From Strongylocentrotus purpuratus (lineage: Eukaryota > Echinodermata > Echinoidea > Camarodonta > Strongylocentrotidae), in NCBI RefSeq assembly GCF_000002235.5, contig NW_022145611.1:14106882-14170881 (forward strand): a stretch of 64,000 bases of DNA, read 5' to 3'. A program made the position numbers and the translations under genes. Position 1 is the stretch's first letter; every line of letters begins with the position of its first letter. Shown piece by piece: positions 23,530-36,572 of this stretch. A model generated the notes under the pieces. The model worked only from the letters and a program-made list of their open reading frames with translations. It did no database searches and had not been told where the DNA came from.

Positions 23530-26500
23530 ATGCCTCCTACAATTCAGAGTGGGGAAAGAAAGGATCGAGAAAGGAAGTGAGTACATTTATGATCATGAAT
23601 ATGTTTGGCCTTCTCATGAAATATGATGACACGGGTCGGTCATCGAGTGCACAGCACAGGCACAGCTGCACAGCCGACAGCGCAGCGGCGTTCACAGCAC
23701 ACTGACTGCACAGCAATTGCAGCTCAGCTCTGTGACACTGACACACATTTGAGTGTATGGGCATGATGGTGATGGGTAGGTGGAATTCCCCATCCCATGC
23801 ATAGCCAGGCTGTAGGGCGCTTGTCCGTCAATGAGGATCGTCCGCACAAATGAGGATATCCTCGTGAACGCGGATAAATCGCACCCTAAAAAATTAGGAT
23901 CGCCCGTATTTTCACAAACGTTTTTTTTCCTCGACTTCGGCTCTCTGCAGGTTTAGGTTTCCCGGTCCGCGCGCTGGCTATGTGAAAAAACGGATTCTGC
24001 GTAATAAAATACCCCCAGTTCACTGTCTATCACTCATTTAGCGTGAAAGTCAATGTGAAAAGCACCAAGAAAATCATCTCGGAATCTGTTTTTCGCATGC
24101 ATCGCGTGGATCGGAAATAAGAATCATCCGCGAAAATGCGGAATGATTATTATTTTTTGCGGACGCATCTGTGCGCATTAACGAAGACGATCCTCATAGT
24201 ATGAAAAAGATAATTTTTTGGGAAACAATTGAAATTGAAACTGTATTAACGGCAGATATTCACTTGAATGGTCACATTATTTTCTCCCATTTTGTACATC
24301 ATTTTTTCGTTCATTGTTTGTTGCATAACCTCGCCTCGGGTTACACTATGACAGTGGTTAAAAACACTTCCAGACTTAAAAAAGATTGATATTGTTAAGT
24401 CATCAACATATCTCAACAATTTCATGAAACTGCCTACCATTGGCATTTCGCACTCAGAGTCTTTACTCTTGATTCTTGTCTTGTACACTAAATCAAATGA
24501 AATTAAAAATAGGTAAGCATTTTGTTATGGAAATTGCATATTGTTAGCTCATTATCATCAGAATCATGTGAAAGAGCTATCATTACGGACTTTACAGTAA
24601 CAAATTTCCTTATTTCTGGTTCAATTCTTGACCAATTTCAACGTGCTTTGTATGAGAAGAAAAAAAGAGTCCACTAGCAAACTTCAAAATTAGTCTGCAA
24701 GTTTTGTCATATGTGTATGTGGGAATGGGTGATTATGTGATTATGTAACTGTGTTGAAGCACACCAAAGATGATGTTATAATAGATTGCATTGGCAGGGG
24801 GTGGGTTCATGGTTCATGCCTTGGATGGTGAGATAAATATCACTCATTTTAAATTTTATCAAATATTTACTGAACTTATCCAAATAATCAGACTGCTTTC
24901 TACTAAGGGTTGAAGATGCCAGTATTTTTGCTGTTCAGGAGATTACAGATGCATTAGCTATGTGAAAGTTTTAAGTGTAACACATTTTTCTAGTCTTAAT
25001 GCAAAATGTGTCTAATGTTTCCCATCTTATTTCTATCGCTCTCTTCAGATCCCGATCAACAACAGGCCCAGCAAGGTAAATGAATCATCCTGTCTTTATG
25101 CCAAGTAGTTACTTCAAAATTTTATTAAGAGAAAAGATGAAATAAAAATTTTGATATGAAAACTAATTAATGCTAAATGAAAGCGATAATCATTTCCCAT
25201 GTAGCCAATAACCATGGGCTCCAAAGCCTCCCAGTAGAAGTCTTAAAATAGATGAGCTACATTTATGGTGCTCAAAGTGTCATCATGCAGCAAAATCTTA
25301 GTATTATTTAATGTTTATCTAGAGTGGCAGTTTTAAATGATATGTTGTGAAAGCAAATTCATGTCATACCATGGTGTAAAACCATATTCTCCAAAAGGTG
25401 ACCAGGCATTTGATTTACATTACAAGGCAGGTCCAGATGTCATACTCAAAATCTGTGTATTTGCACTTATGGGAGATACTAAAGTTTTAAAATAAAATTT
25501 AGAGTAGTCATTAGTTGTCATACTCTACATGTATTGTTATCACTATCAGTTGAATCTGTATATGGAGACTTTCCAAGCAGTAGACTCTTCTGAATCTCTT
25601 TCAATCAAGGTCTGATATTGTTTGTCGAGTCAAGTATGCCAACTCGCTTCCAGACATCCCGTTCGATCCCAAGTTCATCACCTACCCTTTTGAGGCCAAT
25701 CGCTTTGTCCAGTACAATGCCACATCACTGGAGAGGAACTACAAGCATGAGCTGTTGGCTGAGCATGACCTGGGGGTAACCATCGACCTCATCAACCCAG
25801 ACACCTACAGAATACCTGGTAAGCTTTGGTTTGAATTGGGTCTCACCTATTCCGCAAATAATTGTATAATGTTTGAGGAAATTTAGTGTATGTGACAGTT
25901 TATCATTTCGTTTTTGAAAATAACAATTGTTATATATCAATATATATTATATTTGCTTATTTATGATTCATGGTCAGGAAAATACTTATTGTACTTTATC
26001 ATTATTGTTATCCAAAAACTGTGTATTTACATGAATGCAGAAGAAAATCAAATCAAATCAAAATCAAATCAAAGTGTAAAACCAGAAAATTCAGTGTGCA
26101 TTAAATGTTTGCAAAGTTTGAAGGTGAATAAGTTAATGATGTTACATTTATTTTGTAGAAATTGAATCATTTGTAAAGTGAATCCTGTGTTTCCTGCATA
26201 AGCCCTCTAAGGGTGGAATCAAGTGCATATATACCAGTAAATATATATTTAACTAATGTACAAGTAGTTGTTGACATTGCATATCAACCCAATTTTTTTT
26301 GTCATTGTAGAGGAACATGTAGAATTGGACCCGGCAGATGAGAAATTACTTGAGGAGGAGATTGCGACACCAGGGGATTCTAAGAGGTGGGTTATTTATT
26401 TAAGTATCGTTTCCTCACGTACAATAACTTGTGAGAAATTATCAGTTTTCAAAACATGTTTGTAGTGTTTGCATATATATGGTTTGAATTGCTTGGAGCA

Positions 26501-29500
26501 CGCAATGGTTGATTAGATAACATTTATCGCTAGTAGATGGTATAACTTGAAAACAAATACATTATTTTTATATCAGAATTCTGAATATGTACCCCTCCTA
26601 TTATGGCAAGGTGGGTTATTGGTAGGGAACATTTCTCTACTATGCTAGAAATCTCTTCTTTTATTGAGCATGGTTGAATTAAAGAATTCATTTATGTCTG
26701 TTTATAGACCTTTAATAAAGAGGAAGAGTGCAAGTTATATACCTTTGACCTCTTTTTTTGTCTTTTGGCCTGAAAAAATGAAATGAAATAGAGAATTATA
26801 TATAACAATGAGCACTACCAGGTGGTGGTACAAATGTATAGAAGATAATGTATGTATTTGTTAGGTATTTGTCTATGATACCAAGGTTTATGTTGATCTT
26901 AAGGCATAATTCTACTTGTCAAACCAAAGAATTTCTATCCATGTATGTTTGATGGACAGAGTTTAAGTACAAAAATATATATTACGCAAATTCTACATGC
27001 AGGGGATATTGCTCATTTCAAAAATTTGATATAGGTGCAAAACTTCTTACGAAACAAGAATAATTGCTCAATTTTGTTAAAGGAAGAAATATAACATCCT
27101 TTATAAATACCTCTGTTTGCTTGCAGATCTCGACAACATTCTAAGACTGTTTCGTGGCTGAGGAAGACAGAGTACATCTCCAGTGAATACAACAGATCAC
27201 AACACAGCAAAGACAAAATAGAAACGAAGTAAGTTAGAAAAATATCACTATACATTTATTTTGTATGTGTACTATTGTAATTATTATATATTTGTTTTAA
27301 TCAATCTTTTTTCTAGAATGTGTTTTTATGTTTGTTGAGAAAAACAGTAAAGTAATTTTTTTTTTTTTTTTTTTTTTTTTAATTTTTTTTTTGGGGGGGG
27401 GGCTTCAGCTTCAAGTCCCGTCAGATGGACTTGTATGAACAAAGCAAAGGGCATTATTACCAAGACATGTTTAAACTCTGGAGTTCCTGTTACAAGACCA
27501 CTGCGCTGCCATCGAGCCGTCAGTTATGTTTAGATACTTCACTGAGTTCAACATCAATTGGCATGACAACGAAAATAGCAGAGAGATAAAACCCATTTGG
27601 TATGAAATGTGTGTTGACACTGTCTACTTTTGTCCCTATCTCTACACAGAGTCGGTCATCATCTCAAGAAACAATTCACTGAAGAGAATCTTTACAAGGT
27701 AAAGTCAATTTTTTCTGTACACAATACCTCATTATATCAGACAGGAGCCCTTCTTTTCCAATGTTGTTGCTGTCATACATCTTGAGGGTCTAGACTTAGA
27801 TTTTGGGCGCCCATGTGTCCCAGGCCCATGTTAGTGTCAAGTTCTGGCTAGTGTCTTAATATTTCTAAGAGAATTCTATTTTGATGAGCTTCCAGTGAGA
27901 TTTCTTACAAATGAAATGAAGAGAAGCTAGACCCTAATAATCTTTCCATCATGATAATTGTGTTTTTGTCAAATACAATGTAAAATCTGTTGTGCAAATC
28001 ATAGTTTTAATGTTAACAATTTTAATTTATACAATTCATGAGATTGAATGTATGTTACAATTCTCTATATTTTATGCAACTTAACTCATACAGAAGCTTA
28101 TCATTTAAAATGTCCTATTTTCTTGATTATAAAGTCTCTTTTGAATCTTTTAGTTTTCAAATACCTTTATAAATAGTAGTGTGTATTTTTTTTAAATGAT
28201 TCAAATGCACTATATATTGCAATTCTATTTGTATCAAATGCCTTTGATTTAGAAGGTTTTTTTTATCAACAAGATGTTCTTACTTCTTTTAAACAGGACC
28301 GCAGCAACCAGATTAGTGCAATCCAGAAAACATTTGAAGATGCTAAGAAACCAGTAAGTATTTTTAGCGTTGTAAGTTTAAAATTCCTTTGAAAAATCAT
28401 GGAGGGAAAAAAATATTACAATGTAAAGTTTTGGAAAGTAAAATATGTAGAGATTCAAACTTTCTTGTATAGGTAGCTCTGAATTCTGTTCTTATTGTAT
28501 GAGTATATGTTTGGTGCATTTGTGGATGCATTTGATTGAAGAGAAAGCTGGTATTTTAGTCATTGAAATGAAAGCCAGTGCTCAGCCTGTGTGAAGACAA
28601 ATTTTTCCATTTATATGTGATGATAGTGTTTACGCAACTAAGTTTTCTCAAACATCCCTTCTGCTCATTATTGATCATCTTTTCTTGTCCTATCTCTCAT
28701 TAGATCGAAACCCACTACAGCAAGCCTCATGTCACTCCAGTTGAGATCTTGCCTGTCTTCCCCGACTTTGAGGTAAGAATTGAATTCATAAGATATTTGC
28801 AAATCATCTTTGAAGAAGATTTGAGATGTATTCAGATGATGGTTTAGTCATTTACCTATTTGATGCTACACCATGTACATATACATGTGCTGTATGTTTT
28901 ACATCATGCATCAAAGTAGTCTTTTCAGATTAGTAGAATGAAAGGGTGCATTTCTTTTCACAATATAATTAAAATGGCAATGATTGTACCTTCTACATAC
29001 ACCTTGAGTTCATTTCTTTTTTAATGTAACACATGATATTACAGGATTGGTTGGTTGATGAAATGGATGCGAAATCAATTAAAATTACACAGTTCAAATA
29101 AGCTACCTTCTAGAACTAAAAACATTGATTATTTGAATCTATTATTTCTTACAATCATTTTACCATTAATTTTGCCCAAAATGTGTGAGTAGTTTAAACT
29201 TGTTGAGGTTGATATTGATTTGAAATTCCACTCTGTATTTCGAATGATCATTATCCTTGCGTATAGACCTGGATCCACCCCTGTGCTCAAGTCATCTTTG
29301 ATTCTGATCCTGCTTTAAGAGATAAATCATCACACCAACAGCTGGAGGAGATGTCACAGGCTATGATCAGGTGGGTGTGTGTGTGTGGTGCATCTTGCGT
29401 TTATGTTGTGTACAGTCAAACCTGTGCATTTGATTGATTGATTCATCTCATATCAATTGTTTGAACTATAAAGAACATACATGTAGTTGACAAAGAAAGT

Positions 29501-32500
29501 TCAAAATCATGAAATGAAACAAGAACGTACTGGAAAGTACAGCTTGTTATTGTAGGTTCCCAATAATAAATATAATATGAACATTGTTTTCATAAATCAT
29601 TTAAAAGCTGTTGCACAAGTTCAATAAGTTCAGATTTCAATGGGAAATACTGTTTAAGGTAAATGAAGAGGTCCTTGGTGCAGGTTTGACTGTATAAGGA
29701 ACATTGTACAATTTTAAAGATTTGTTTTGTGCATGGTTTTGGTGCTATTAGGAGTTGATGATTGTCAGACACAGTCATTTCATAGTAGTGGGGTGAGTAG
29801 CCATTTGATCGCTTCAAAATGTATGTTTGCTTTTGTGTTTATGAAGTGCAAATTATTGTATCATTAACAGGTTTTTGGCTCTCTGTATCCTAAATAGAGT
29901 GGTGGAAAACATGTTCTAATCTTGAAAACACAAATGAAAGAGGAAAGCTGAATATCATGTATCTTCTATTACTTCTTACAAAACCACTTCATTCAATGTT
30001 ACTATCTTTGCTGTTTTTATTTTTATTTAGGGGTATGGTTGATGAGAGTGAGGAGCAGTTTGTTGGTTACTTCTTGCCAACGGAAGAGACCTGTAGAAAG
30101 AGAAAGAGGGACTTTGAGGAAGACATTGACTACGTGGAAGGAGAAGAGTAAGTCTTCTTCTTTTTTTTCCCTCTTTTTATTGGAAACCACTTTCATACTT
30201 ACCCCTATGCTTCCCTGCAAAGTTTATCCAAATATTTATCATCTCATTCATTTGATTTAATTAGTTTTATATATTATATCTATAAATATATAGTTTTTAG
30301 CCTAGCAAGTAATTTACAATTAACAGCATCATATATTCAGGGAATTATCCAGTATCAGTGCTTAAAGTAGATGTTTAAGCATCAGGTACTAATGAGGGAC
30401 TCAAATGATAATGTCATCAGTACAGATTGAAGAACTTTCCCTTCTTCAACAAGATGTGGCACATATTCTATATCATAATATGGCAGGCATTTGTGAAAAA
30501 CCCCCCCATTTACAAATTTTGGCTGGTAATCTGTTCTTAGTTTAAATAGATTGAAGTCTCACAGGACAAAGACATCTCTCAAGTATACATGACTTTTGCT
30601 TTTTATACTCTCTCTGATATTTTTGTAACAATGTTTTTTTATAACAGATATGAATACAAGCTGACGAGAGAGTACAACTGGAACGTGAAGAACAAAGCAA
30701 GCAGAGGCTACGAGGAGAACTACTTCTTTGTCTTCAGGAAAGGCAAGGGTGTGTTCTACAATGAACTGGAAACAAGGTGAGAAATAGAATGGTGCTCAGA
30801 CACATGCTGGGGTGACAATTGCTCCAGGACCCTGTTTCACAAAACTTGTTATCAATAATAAATGCTGAAATCTGAATAATAATTGAATAGCATATGTGGT
30901 TGGATATTAATCCGATCTGTACTTAATTGATCAATATGTGTCAATAAGTGTTTCAAAAGATTATTAAATGGGTGTGAAATATATCTGACCATTTGTGCGT
31001 ATATATATAATAGAAAAAATATCAATTCACAACCCTAGATGGAATACACAAGAGGCTTGGGTTAGACTTTACTATATATTGCCCATATAATATTTATATA
31101 TATATATATATATATATATGGGCAAGTCCAAGGTAAGTTCCTGACCACCTCAAAGAGAGCTTGGATCAAACCAAATATGATGTTGAATGATTGATGTCAA
31201 TTTATTTCCATAATACCATTATACTTGGTAATGCAATGAGGATGATGTTGAGCTTTTCTGGTGTATTTCTGTACTTTTTTCAGGGTGCGGCTCAGTAAGA
31301 GGAGGGTCAAAGATGCTCCGTCAAGTAACTCACTCCTGGTGGTCAAACACAGAGAACTGTTTGACCAAGAGTCGGCTATGCAGGTCAGTTTCTTTATTGT
31401 TATGCTTATGAGGGAAATGAAAATGATGTTGAGCTTGTTTGATTGACAAGAGCCTGTCCCAAAAACCCTTACTCTGCCAAGATAGATCATGCTTTTTCAT
31501 GAATGTTTCATGAATTTGTGATATTTACACTTAGTTCCAGATTTATAAAGAAAAGCTGAAGATTTAGGGAAATTGTGTACTAAGAATTGGGTAAAGAAAA
31601 GAATGCTATACATTATCACATGGCATCATATTAACTTATTTGTCAAGATATTCTAATTTTGCCCATAAGAAGGTTTTTTCAATGTATGGTTGATATATTT
31701 CAATCTGAAAATCATCTTGAATAAATGCACCATTTTCAGACTTTTTAACATGTAAATTTAGTTTTACCTTCACTACTTTGATGCATATCTCCTATTCTGT
31801 GAAAGCTCAATCACACAAAAGTGTTAAAATGTTTCCATGTTGTATAGTTAGGCAATTATGTCTGAGGGTTTTGTCATCAATGAATTTCATTCTAAATTGA
31901 TTTTTTTTCTTCTTCTTATATCAGGATATGCGCATGAACCAGCTGGAGAACGTTGTCCAAGAAGAAGAGGAAGAAGAAGAGGAGGAGGTCGAGATGGAGG
32001 TAACGGAAGGAGGAGAAGGAGAAGAGCAGGAGGAAGGAGAAGAAGGAGCAGAAGGAGTAGAAGGAGAAAGTCAAGAGGAGGAAGAGGATGGAGAAGAAAA
32101 GGAAACTGAAACGGAACAACAAGATTCAGGTTAGTTTTATGTAACCGTTTAAGTTGACCACCTGAAAACATTGTAACTATGTAAAAAAAAAAGGGGGGGT
32201 TATACCATTTGCTTTAAATTTTAATTCATCAAGTACTCAGCTATTCTCATTCCACTTTGCCTGTACCCAGTCTATGTAGTATCCAGTTGGTCTGGTATAA
32301 TTTTCCTCTGCCTTCAGTAGTCCAACTTCCATTTTAATAGTCTTAATGACTATAGTTTAATGACCAATTAGGTTCTTTTCATTTTGTATTCTGTATATTT
32401 TGGTCTAAAATTCCAGGTCCTGTAGAGGACAAAAATGTTTATTAGATCAAGTTTAAACGAGAATGAAAAGGCATAAGACAAGTTTGGAATTATATGGATA

Positions 32501-33132
32501 TTAGCCCAAATTTACATAAGCAAAACTGATGTGGACAAATCCAAAGATTAGACCATATGGAGAGTAAACGAAATTGGGTGTAGATGGAGTACAATAAGAG
32601 AAAATTGGGTGTTTGGAAAATTAGAATTGGACCAAATGGCAATTTACCACTTGCACAGAAAAACGAAGTACATTAAATATACTTTTTTGGACAGTGTTGA
32701 GTAAATTTTCTAATTATGGCACTTTTGGTTCCCATTCTTTTTTTTGTATCAGATGCTGAACAAGTGGAGGAAGCTGGCAGTGGAGAGGAAGAAGAGCAAG
32801 AGGCAGAGGAAGAAGGAGAGGAGATGGTGGAAGTAGAGGAAGAAGAAGAAGGAGAAGAACAAGTGGCCAGCGGGAGCGAACAAGAGGCAGCTAGCGGAGA
32901 GGAGGAGGAGGAGGAAGAGCAGGTGGAGAGAGAAGAAGGAGAGGAAGAGGAAGAAGAGGAGGAAGAAGATGAGGATAGAGGGAAGAGGGAAGTTCGAGAT
33001 GAGGAAGAGATCTTTGGTGATAGTGATAGTGAGGAAGAACAGGCAGGAGAAGAGGAGGAAGAAGAAGAACAGCAGCAAGAGAGCGAGGTAGAGTCACCGG
33101 TAGCGTCGCCGGTAGCCAGTGACAGCGATTAA
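23530..33132 (+). CDS. PAF1: RNA polymerase II-associated factor 1 (PAF1), 556 aa
   Basis: Fourteen coding exons join in phase: 23530-23576, 25049-25075, 25610-25818, 26311-26386, 27127-27228, 27650-27698, 28297-28353, 28704-28772, 29267-29370, 30031-30147, 30648-30776, 31284-31383, 31925-32129 and 32753-33132. They give 556 residues, against 531 in human PAF1. PAF1 is the scaffold subunit of the nuclear PAF1 complex, which promotes Pol II elongation and co-transcriptional histone modification. The start [12 protein letters not shown] resembles the human MAPTIQ start. Diagnostic segments include [83 protein letters not shown] and [10 protein letters not shown]. From about residue 373 on the protein is an extremely acidic, Glu-rich tail that keeps the [11 protein letters not shown] motif. 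The 25049-25075 exon is only 27 nt; it is accepted because it restores the phase exactly. Confidence 0.97.
23831..24197. mobile_element. Possible MITE with atgaggatcgtc ends, 367 bp
   Basis: ATGAGGATCGTC at 23831-23842 and GACGATCCTCAT at 24186-24197 are perfect inverted copies in PAF1 intron 1. The internal sequence has further CpG-rich cgcggat/atccgcg words. No coding capacity and no clear target duplication. Confidence 0.45.
27357..27401. repeat. Poly-T tract followed by poly-G tract
   Basis: About 35 T (with one AA interruption) are followed by 9 G in PAF1 intron 5. Confidence 0.9.
27402..27530 (-). mobile_element. Degenerate tRNA-like SINE fragment
   Basis: Read on the minus strand, the end near 27520 resembles a tRNA head with an A-box-like TGGCAGCGCAGTGG and a following GTCTTGTAAC. 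The B box is degenerate (AGAGTTTAAAC). It borders the poly-T/poly-G tract. Confidence 0.4.
29413..29692. mobile_element. TA-flanked MITE with CAGTCAAACCTG ends, 280 bp
   Basis: CAGTCAAACCTG at the left and CAGGTTTGACTG at the right are exact inverted copies with TA on both sides (29411-29412 and 29693-29694). The ends match the element at 9291-9405. It lies in PAF1 intron 9. Confidence 0.75.
31091..31120. repeat. (TA)n microsatellite
   Basis: A perfect (AT)n run of about 13 units in PAF1 intron 11. Confidence 0.9.
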
Positions 33133-34795
33133 AACCCCAAAATCACTCTTTTAAAAACTCTTCAGCCATGCCATCCCAGCAAAGAAAATTTTCTGTTAAC
33201 GCTCTCACAAAATTAATTGCGTACAATAATGGTATCCATTGACTGTAGTCGCATTTCTAGTTTTCTGAGAGACAGGCCTAATTACATTGGGAAAAATATG
33301 TCCAAACAATAATATAATTTGTAAAATTTGGGTCTCAAATTCAAGCCTCGTAGTCTATTCAGATAATGCTGCAGAAGTTCTTGTTATGTTTCTAATAGCT
33401 GTGTAATAGCAGTGTAAGTGTTTGAAAGTAAACCTTCACATTTTGCAACTTGCAGAGTAAGTGCCCTGTGATATAATGCCCCAATCTTCAGCATTGAACA
33501 ATGATTCATTGCCAAGAAAGGACAGTCATTCATCCATTTATTTACCAGCATGATCTCTCATTTTCATAACATGTCTAGACAGCCATTTCAGGGCTGAGAA
33601 CCAATTTTTTGTTGTGTCAGTACACATCAATGATCATGGTAACTGATGCTGATTAGACTTCATATTAAGGTCAAAGGTCATTGAGGTCAATCTATGTAAA
33701 GACTTGCAGCATTATGATACCTATAAAAAACGGTTTTTGATTAAAAAAATCTTTGTACTAAGTTGTTTTATTGTAGAAAGATGACATGTATGAGACTTAT
33801 CTTATCCCTAAGGTCATAGGTCACTGGTCATGTGTCCTTGAATCTGTTGCCTTTCAATATCTATGGAAGTGAGAAAATGTATGACAGTATTGTACAAAAT
33901 TACGTACACTATGATGTGATGATGAAATTTTGTTTTAGGTTTGTGATAATCAAAGAGAATTACTCGTCATGATTAACAGTATGTGGTGGGGCAATTTTAC
34001 ATCTAAGCAGTTAAAACAGTTAAAACTAGGATAGTCAAAACATATACTCCAAATGTCCAATATGAAAACAGGTAAATACAGTTATGTATGATACAGGTTT
34101 TAAACTGAATTCTCAGAGGCTGAACGTTTCTATTGTCATCAAGATAGTCATTGGCAGTGAAGTGTAAGATGGATCCCACTAGTGTTTTATTGGATTTTCT
34201 TTGTTCCTTGTAATTCCCTGTTCCGAAAGAAGCCCATCGAGAATTCATTTATCATACAGTACTGTTAAAGAGTCGAGGGTATGATGCTATAATATTAATA
34301 TTGACTGGATGAACATGGAATAGTCTTTTCTTTAGCTCGACAATTTTAAAACAAATTGCTATTTCAGTCTTAAAGTGTTAGTCTTGTTTGGATACATTTG
34401 TAAGCTTTTTATTTTTGACCTAAATGCAACTTATTAAAAAAAAGAAAAAAAAGAGTGTCTATAACTCAGGCCACAAGCATGAGTAGTACCCACTTGTATT
34501 AGGGTGAGGACCTTATTTTCTATAATTTTTCCATCGCTGAACTATCCACATTGGTCATAGGTTACACTATAGACCCTCCTACTGAAAACTTAACTGTTCC
34601 TTGTAAAATCATTTTAAGTTACGTTTTAGTAAAAGGTGTATAAAACATGTATTACAAATTTTGTTGCTGTTGGGACCACATTGTGCCCCCTGGGATGAAA
34701 TCAAGCTGTGGGGAAGAGAATATTGTCAGCTGTTGGTTTATAATGTTTGTAAATATTGTAAATATGCAATTAAAATCATGTTACATTTGTAAATT
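33133..34795 (+). other. PAF1 3' UTR
   Basis: No other gene is visible between the PAF1 stop and the ATTAAA candidate at 34769. The stretch is AT-rich and non-coding, and is best taken as a 1.6-kb 3' UTR. Confidence 0.5.
34769..34774 (+). terminator. Candidate poly(A) signal ATTAAA for PAF1
   Basis: This common variant signal sits just before the sequence turns into a TTAA-flanked element at 34852. Confidence 0.4.
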
Positions 34796-34851
34796 ATACA
34801 TTTGTGTACGATAGTGTCATTTCTTTTTGAAGATTTCTTTATCTCCTTTAA

Positions 34852-35611
34852 AGCCCAAGTCCACTCCAAAAATAACTTACTTTCAATAGAAGCAGAAAAA
34901 TCAGACTAACCAATCAAAAAAGTCTGAGCAAAATCGGATAACTAATAAGAAAGTTATGAATTTTAATGACATTGAAAACTTTGAAAATCACTAGACAAAT
35001 TGGCAACTTACTCATGAGTCTGTGACGTCATGTCCTCACTATCCACTAATTTTTTTTCATTATATTGATGATATAAATTTCCTATTTTCTCCTTAAGAAT
35101 CATATTCTTCACACCAGCATCCAAGTTAGATTAATAGTAATATGTTTTTGTGTGGATGCACTAATATAGAGTAATTTTTTCCAGTTTAATCATGACAAAT
35201 GTGAATTTTGATAAACTATTTTATATAAAAATCAAATTATGAATATACAATATTCAGAAAATAGTATAAATTCTTCAAAGTTCATAAAATATTTAGTGAA
35301 ATGTCATGCACGCAATATGATACAAATCATATAACCTGGGCAAAGGCATGGGGAAATCAAGTTTTGGGGAATAAAAAGGGAAATTAATGGGATTAAACCA
35401 TAAAAAGCAATAGGTAAATAGTGAGGACATGATGTCACAAACTGATAACCATCTTGGCAACTTGTGTTGTGATTCTCATTGTTCCATAGTTTTACATACT
35501 TTTTGAAAAATTCATAAATTTCTTATTAGTTATCCGAATTCGCTCAAACTTTTTTTGATTGGTTTGTCTGCTTTTATTGAGTGTAAGTTGTTTTTCGAGT
35601 GGACTTCTCCT
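34852..35611. mobile_element. TTAA-flanked element with long inverted ends, 760 bp (piggyBac-type MITE)
   Basis: TTAA lies at 34848-34851 and 35612-35615. Each end begins AG..AAGTCCACTC and stays inverted-similar for roughly 100 bp, including ccaatcaaaaaa/ttttttgattgg and the mirrored gataactaataagaaa block. No transposase frame is present. A related word set (caaatccggcc, aaaataagaaagttatgg) begins next to another TTAA at 35698-35701, but its other end was not found. Confidence 0.8.
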
Positions 35612-36498
35612 TTAATACACGTGTAGGTTCACTGGCAAATGCACAATTCTACTAGTGAAAGTATATGAGGTCAAATGAGGGGAAGGTATATTTGGAATTA
35701 AAGGGCAAATCCGGCCCATTTGCAAGTTGAATTGAATAAATAGAGAAAAATGAAAACAAATAAACTGAAAATTTCATGAAAATTAAACAAAAAATAAGAA
35801 AGTTATGGAATTCTGAAGTTTCATATATATTTATGAAACAGTGATATCTATCACATAGTCTACATATGCAAATGAGCAAGTTGATGATTTCATTCCCCCT
35901 TTCCTATTCCCATATATTTTGTTCATGAACTTCAAGCTACACTTGATTTTGCACACATTCCATGCAGATTCAAACCATCTTTTACGTTTCCAGAGCAGAA
36001 AAGTTATATTTTTGTTGAATTTAAGTCAGATTTAAGTCGGTACAACTGAGAAAATGCAATGTTAATATTTAGAGGATCCTCAACGAACCCCCTTCCCCCA
36101 TTTCCATCTACAGGGTGAGGCTGTGAGGGTCAGTAGAGTATTTCCTTACCCCACAATTATAATGTCCATGGAGGGTGAAGGATTTCATAGTACAATCTTC
36201 TACTATGCAATGATTTTCAGGAATATATTTTGAAATACATAATACCCGGTATGTCAAAGGTTAATTATATGTCATGCATAACCAACTGTTGCACGATATC
36301 AAGTGGTCAACATTAACACATGGTTTTGATAAAGGAAAATGCCTACTTTGTCATTTTCCCGCAGTGGGACAGGTGTGGGAATTGGAGTGTCAAGGCAAAG
36401 ATTGACAGAATTATGTTTTTACTTTTCATAGTAATTTTATGATGTGTGTTGTCGCCCTCTTGTGTTATGGATTTTCACATTCCGATGTTAAATGGACG

Positions 36499-36506
36499 TG
36501 ACGTCA
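36499..36506 (+). promoter_or_regulatory. Perfect CRE/ATF palindrome TGACGTCA upstream of PCNX4
   Basis: TGACGTCA lies about 65 bp upstream of the donor (gtaagt at 36573) of a likely 5'-UTR exon. A full CRE so close to a predicted start region is a plausible CREB/ATF promoter site. Binding is inferred only. Confidence 0.5.
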
Positions 36507-36572
36507 GATAGAGATTCGCGGATCGCGTTTGTCACTCTCATTTGATGAACTTGCAATTAACTCAAGGAGAAG
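36507..36572 (+). other. PCNX4: Probable 5'-UTR exon of PCNX4
   Basis: It ends at a strong donor (aggagaag|gtaagt). It would join to the acceptor tttacacag at 37476, which opens the exon holding the PCNX4 start codon at 37635. Its 5' boundary is not determined. Confidence 0.45.

Noticed and set aside
30836..31140. Possible further MITE in PAF1 intron 11
   Set aside because: It has a typical-looking left end (accctgtttcacaaa), but no matching inverted right end was found.
31887..33097. Leu/Pro/Phe-rich minus-strand frames opposite PAF1
   Set aside because: They are the complement of the Glu-rich PAF1 tail and carry no independent signal.
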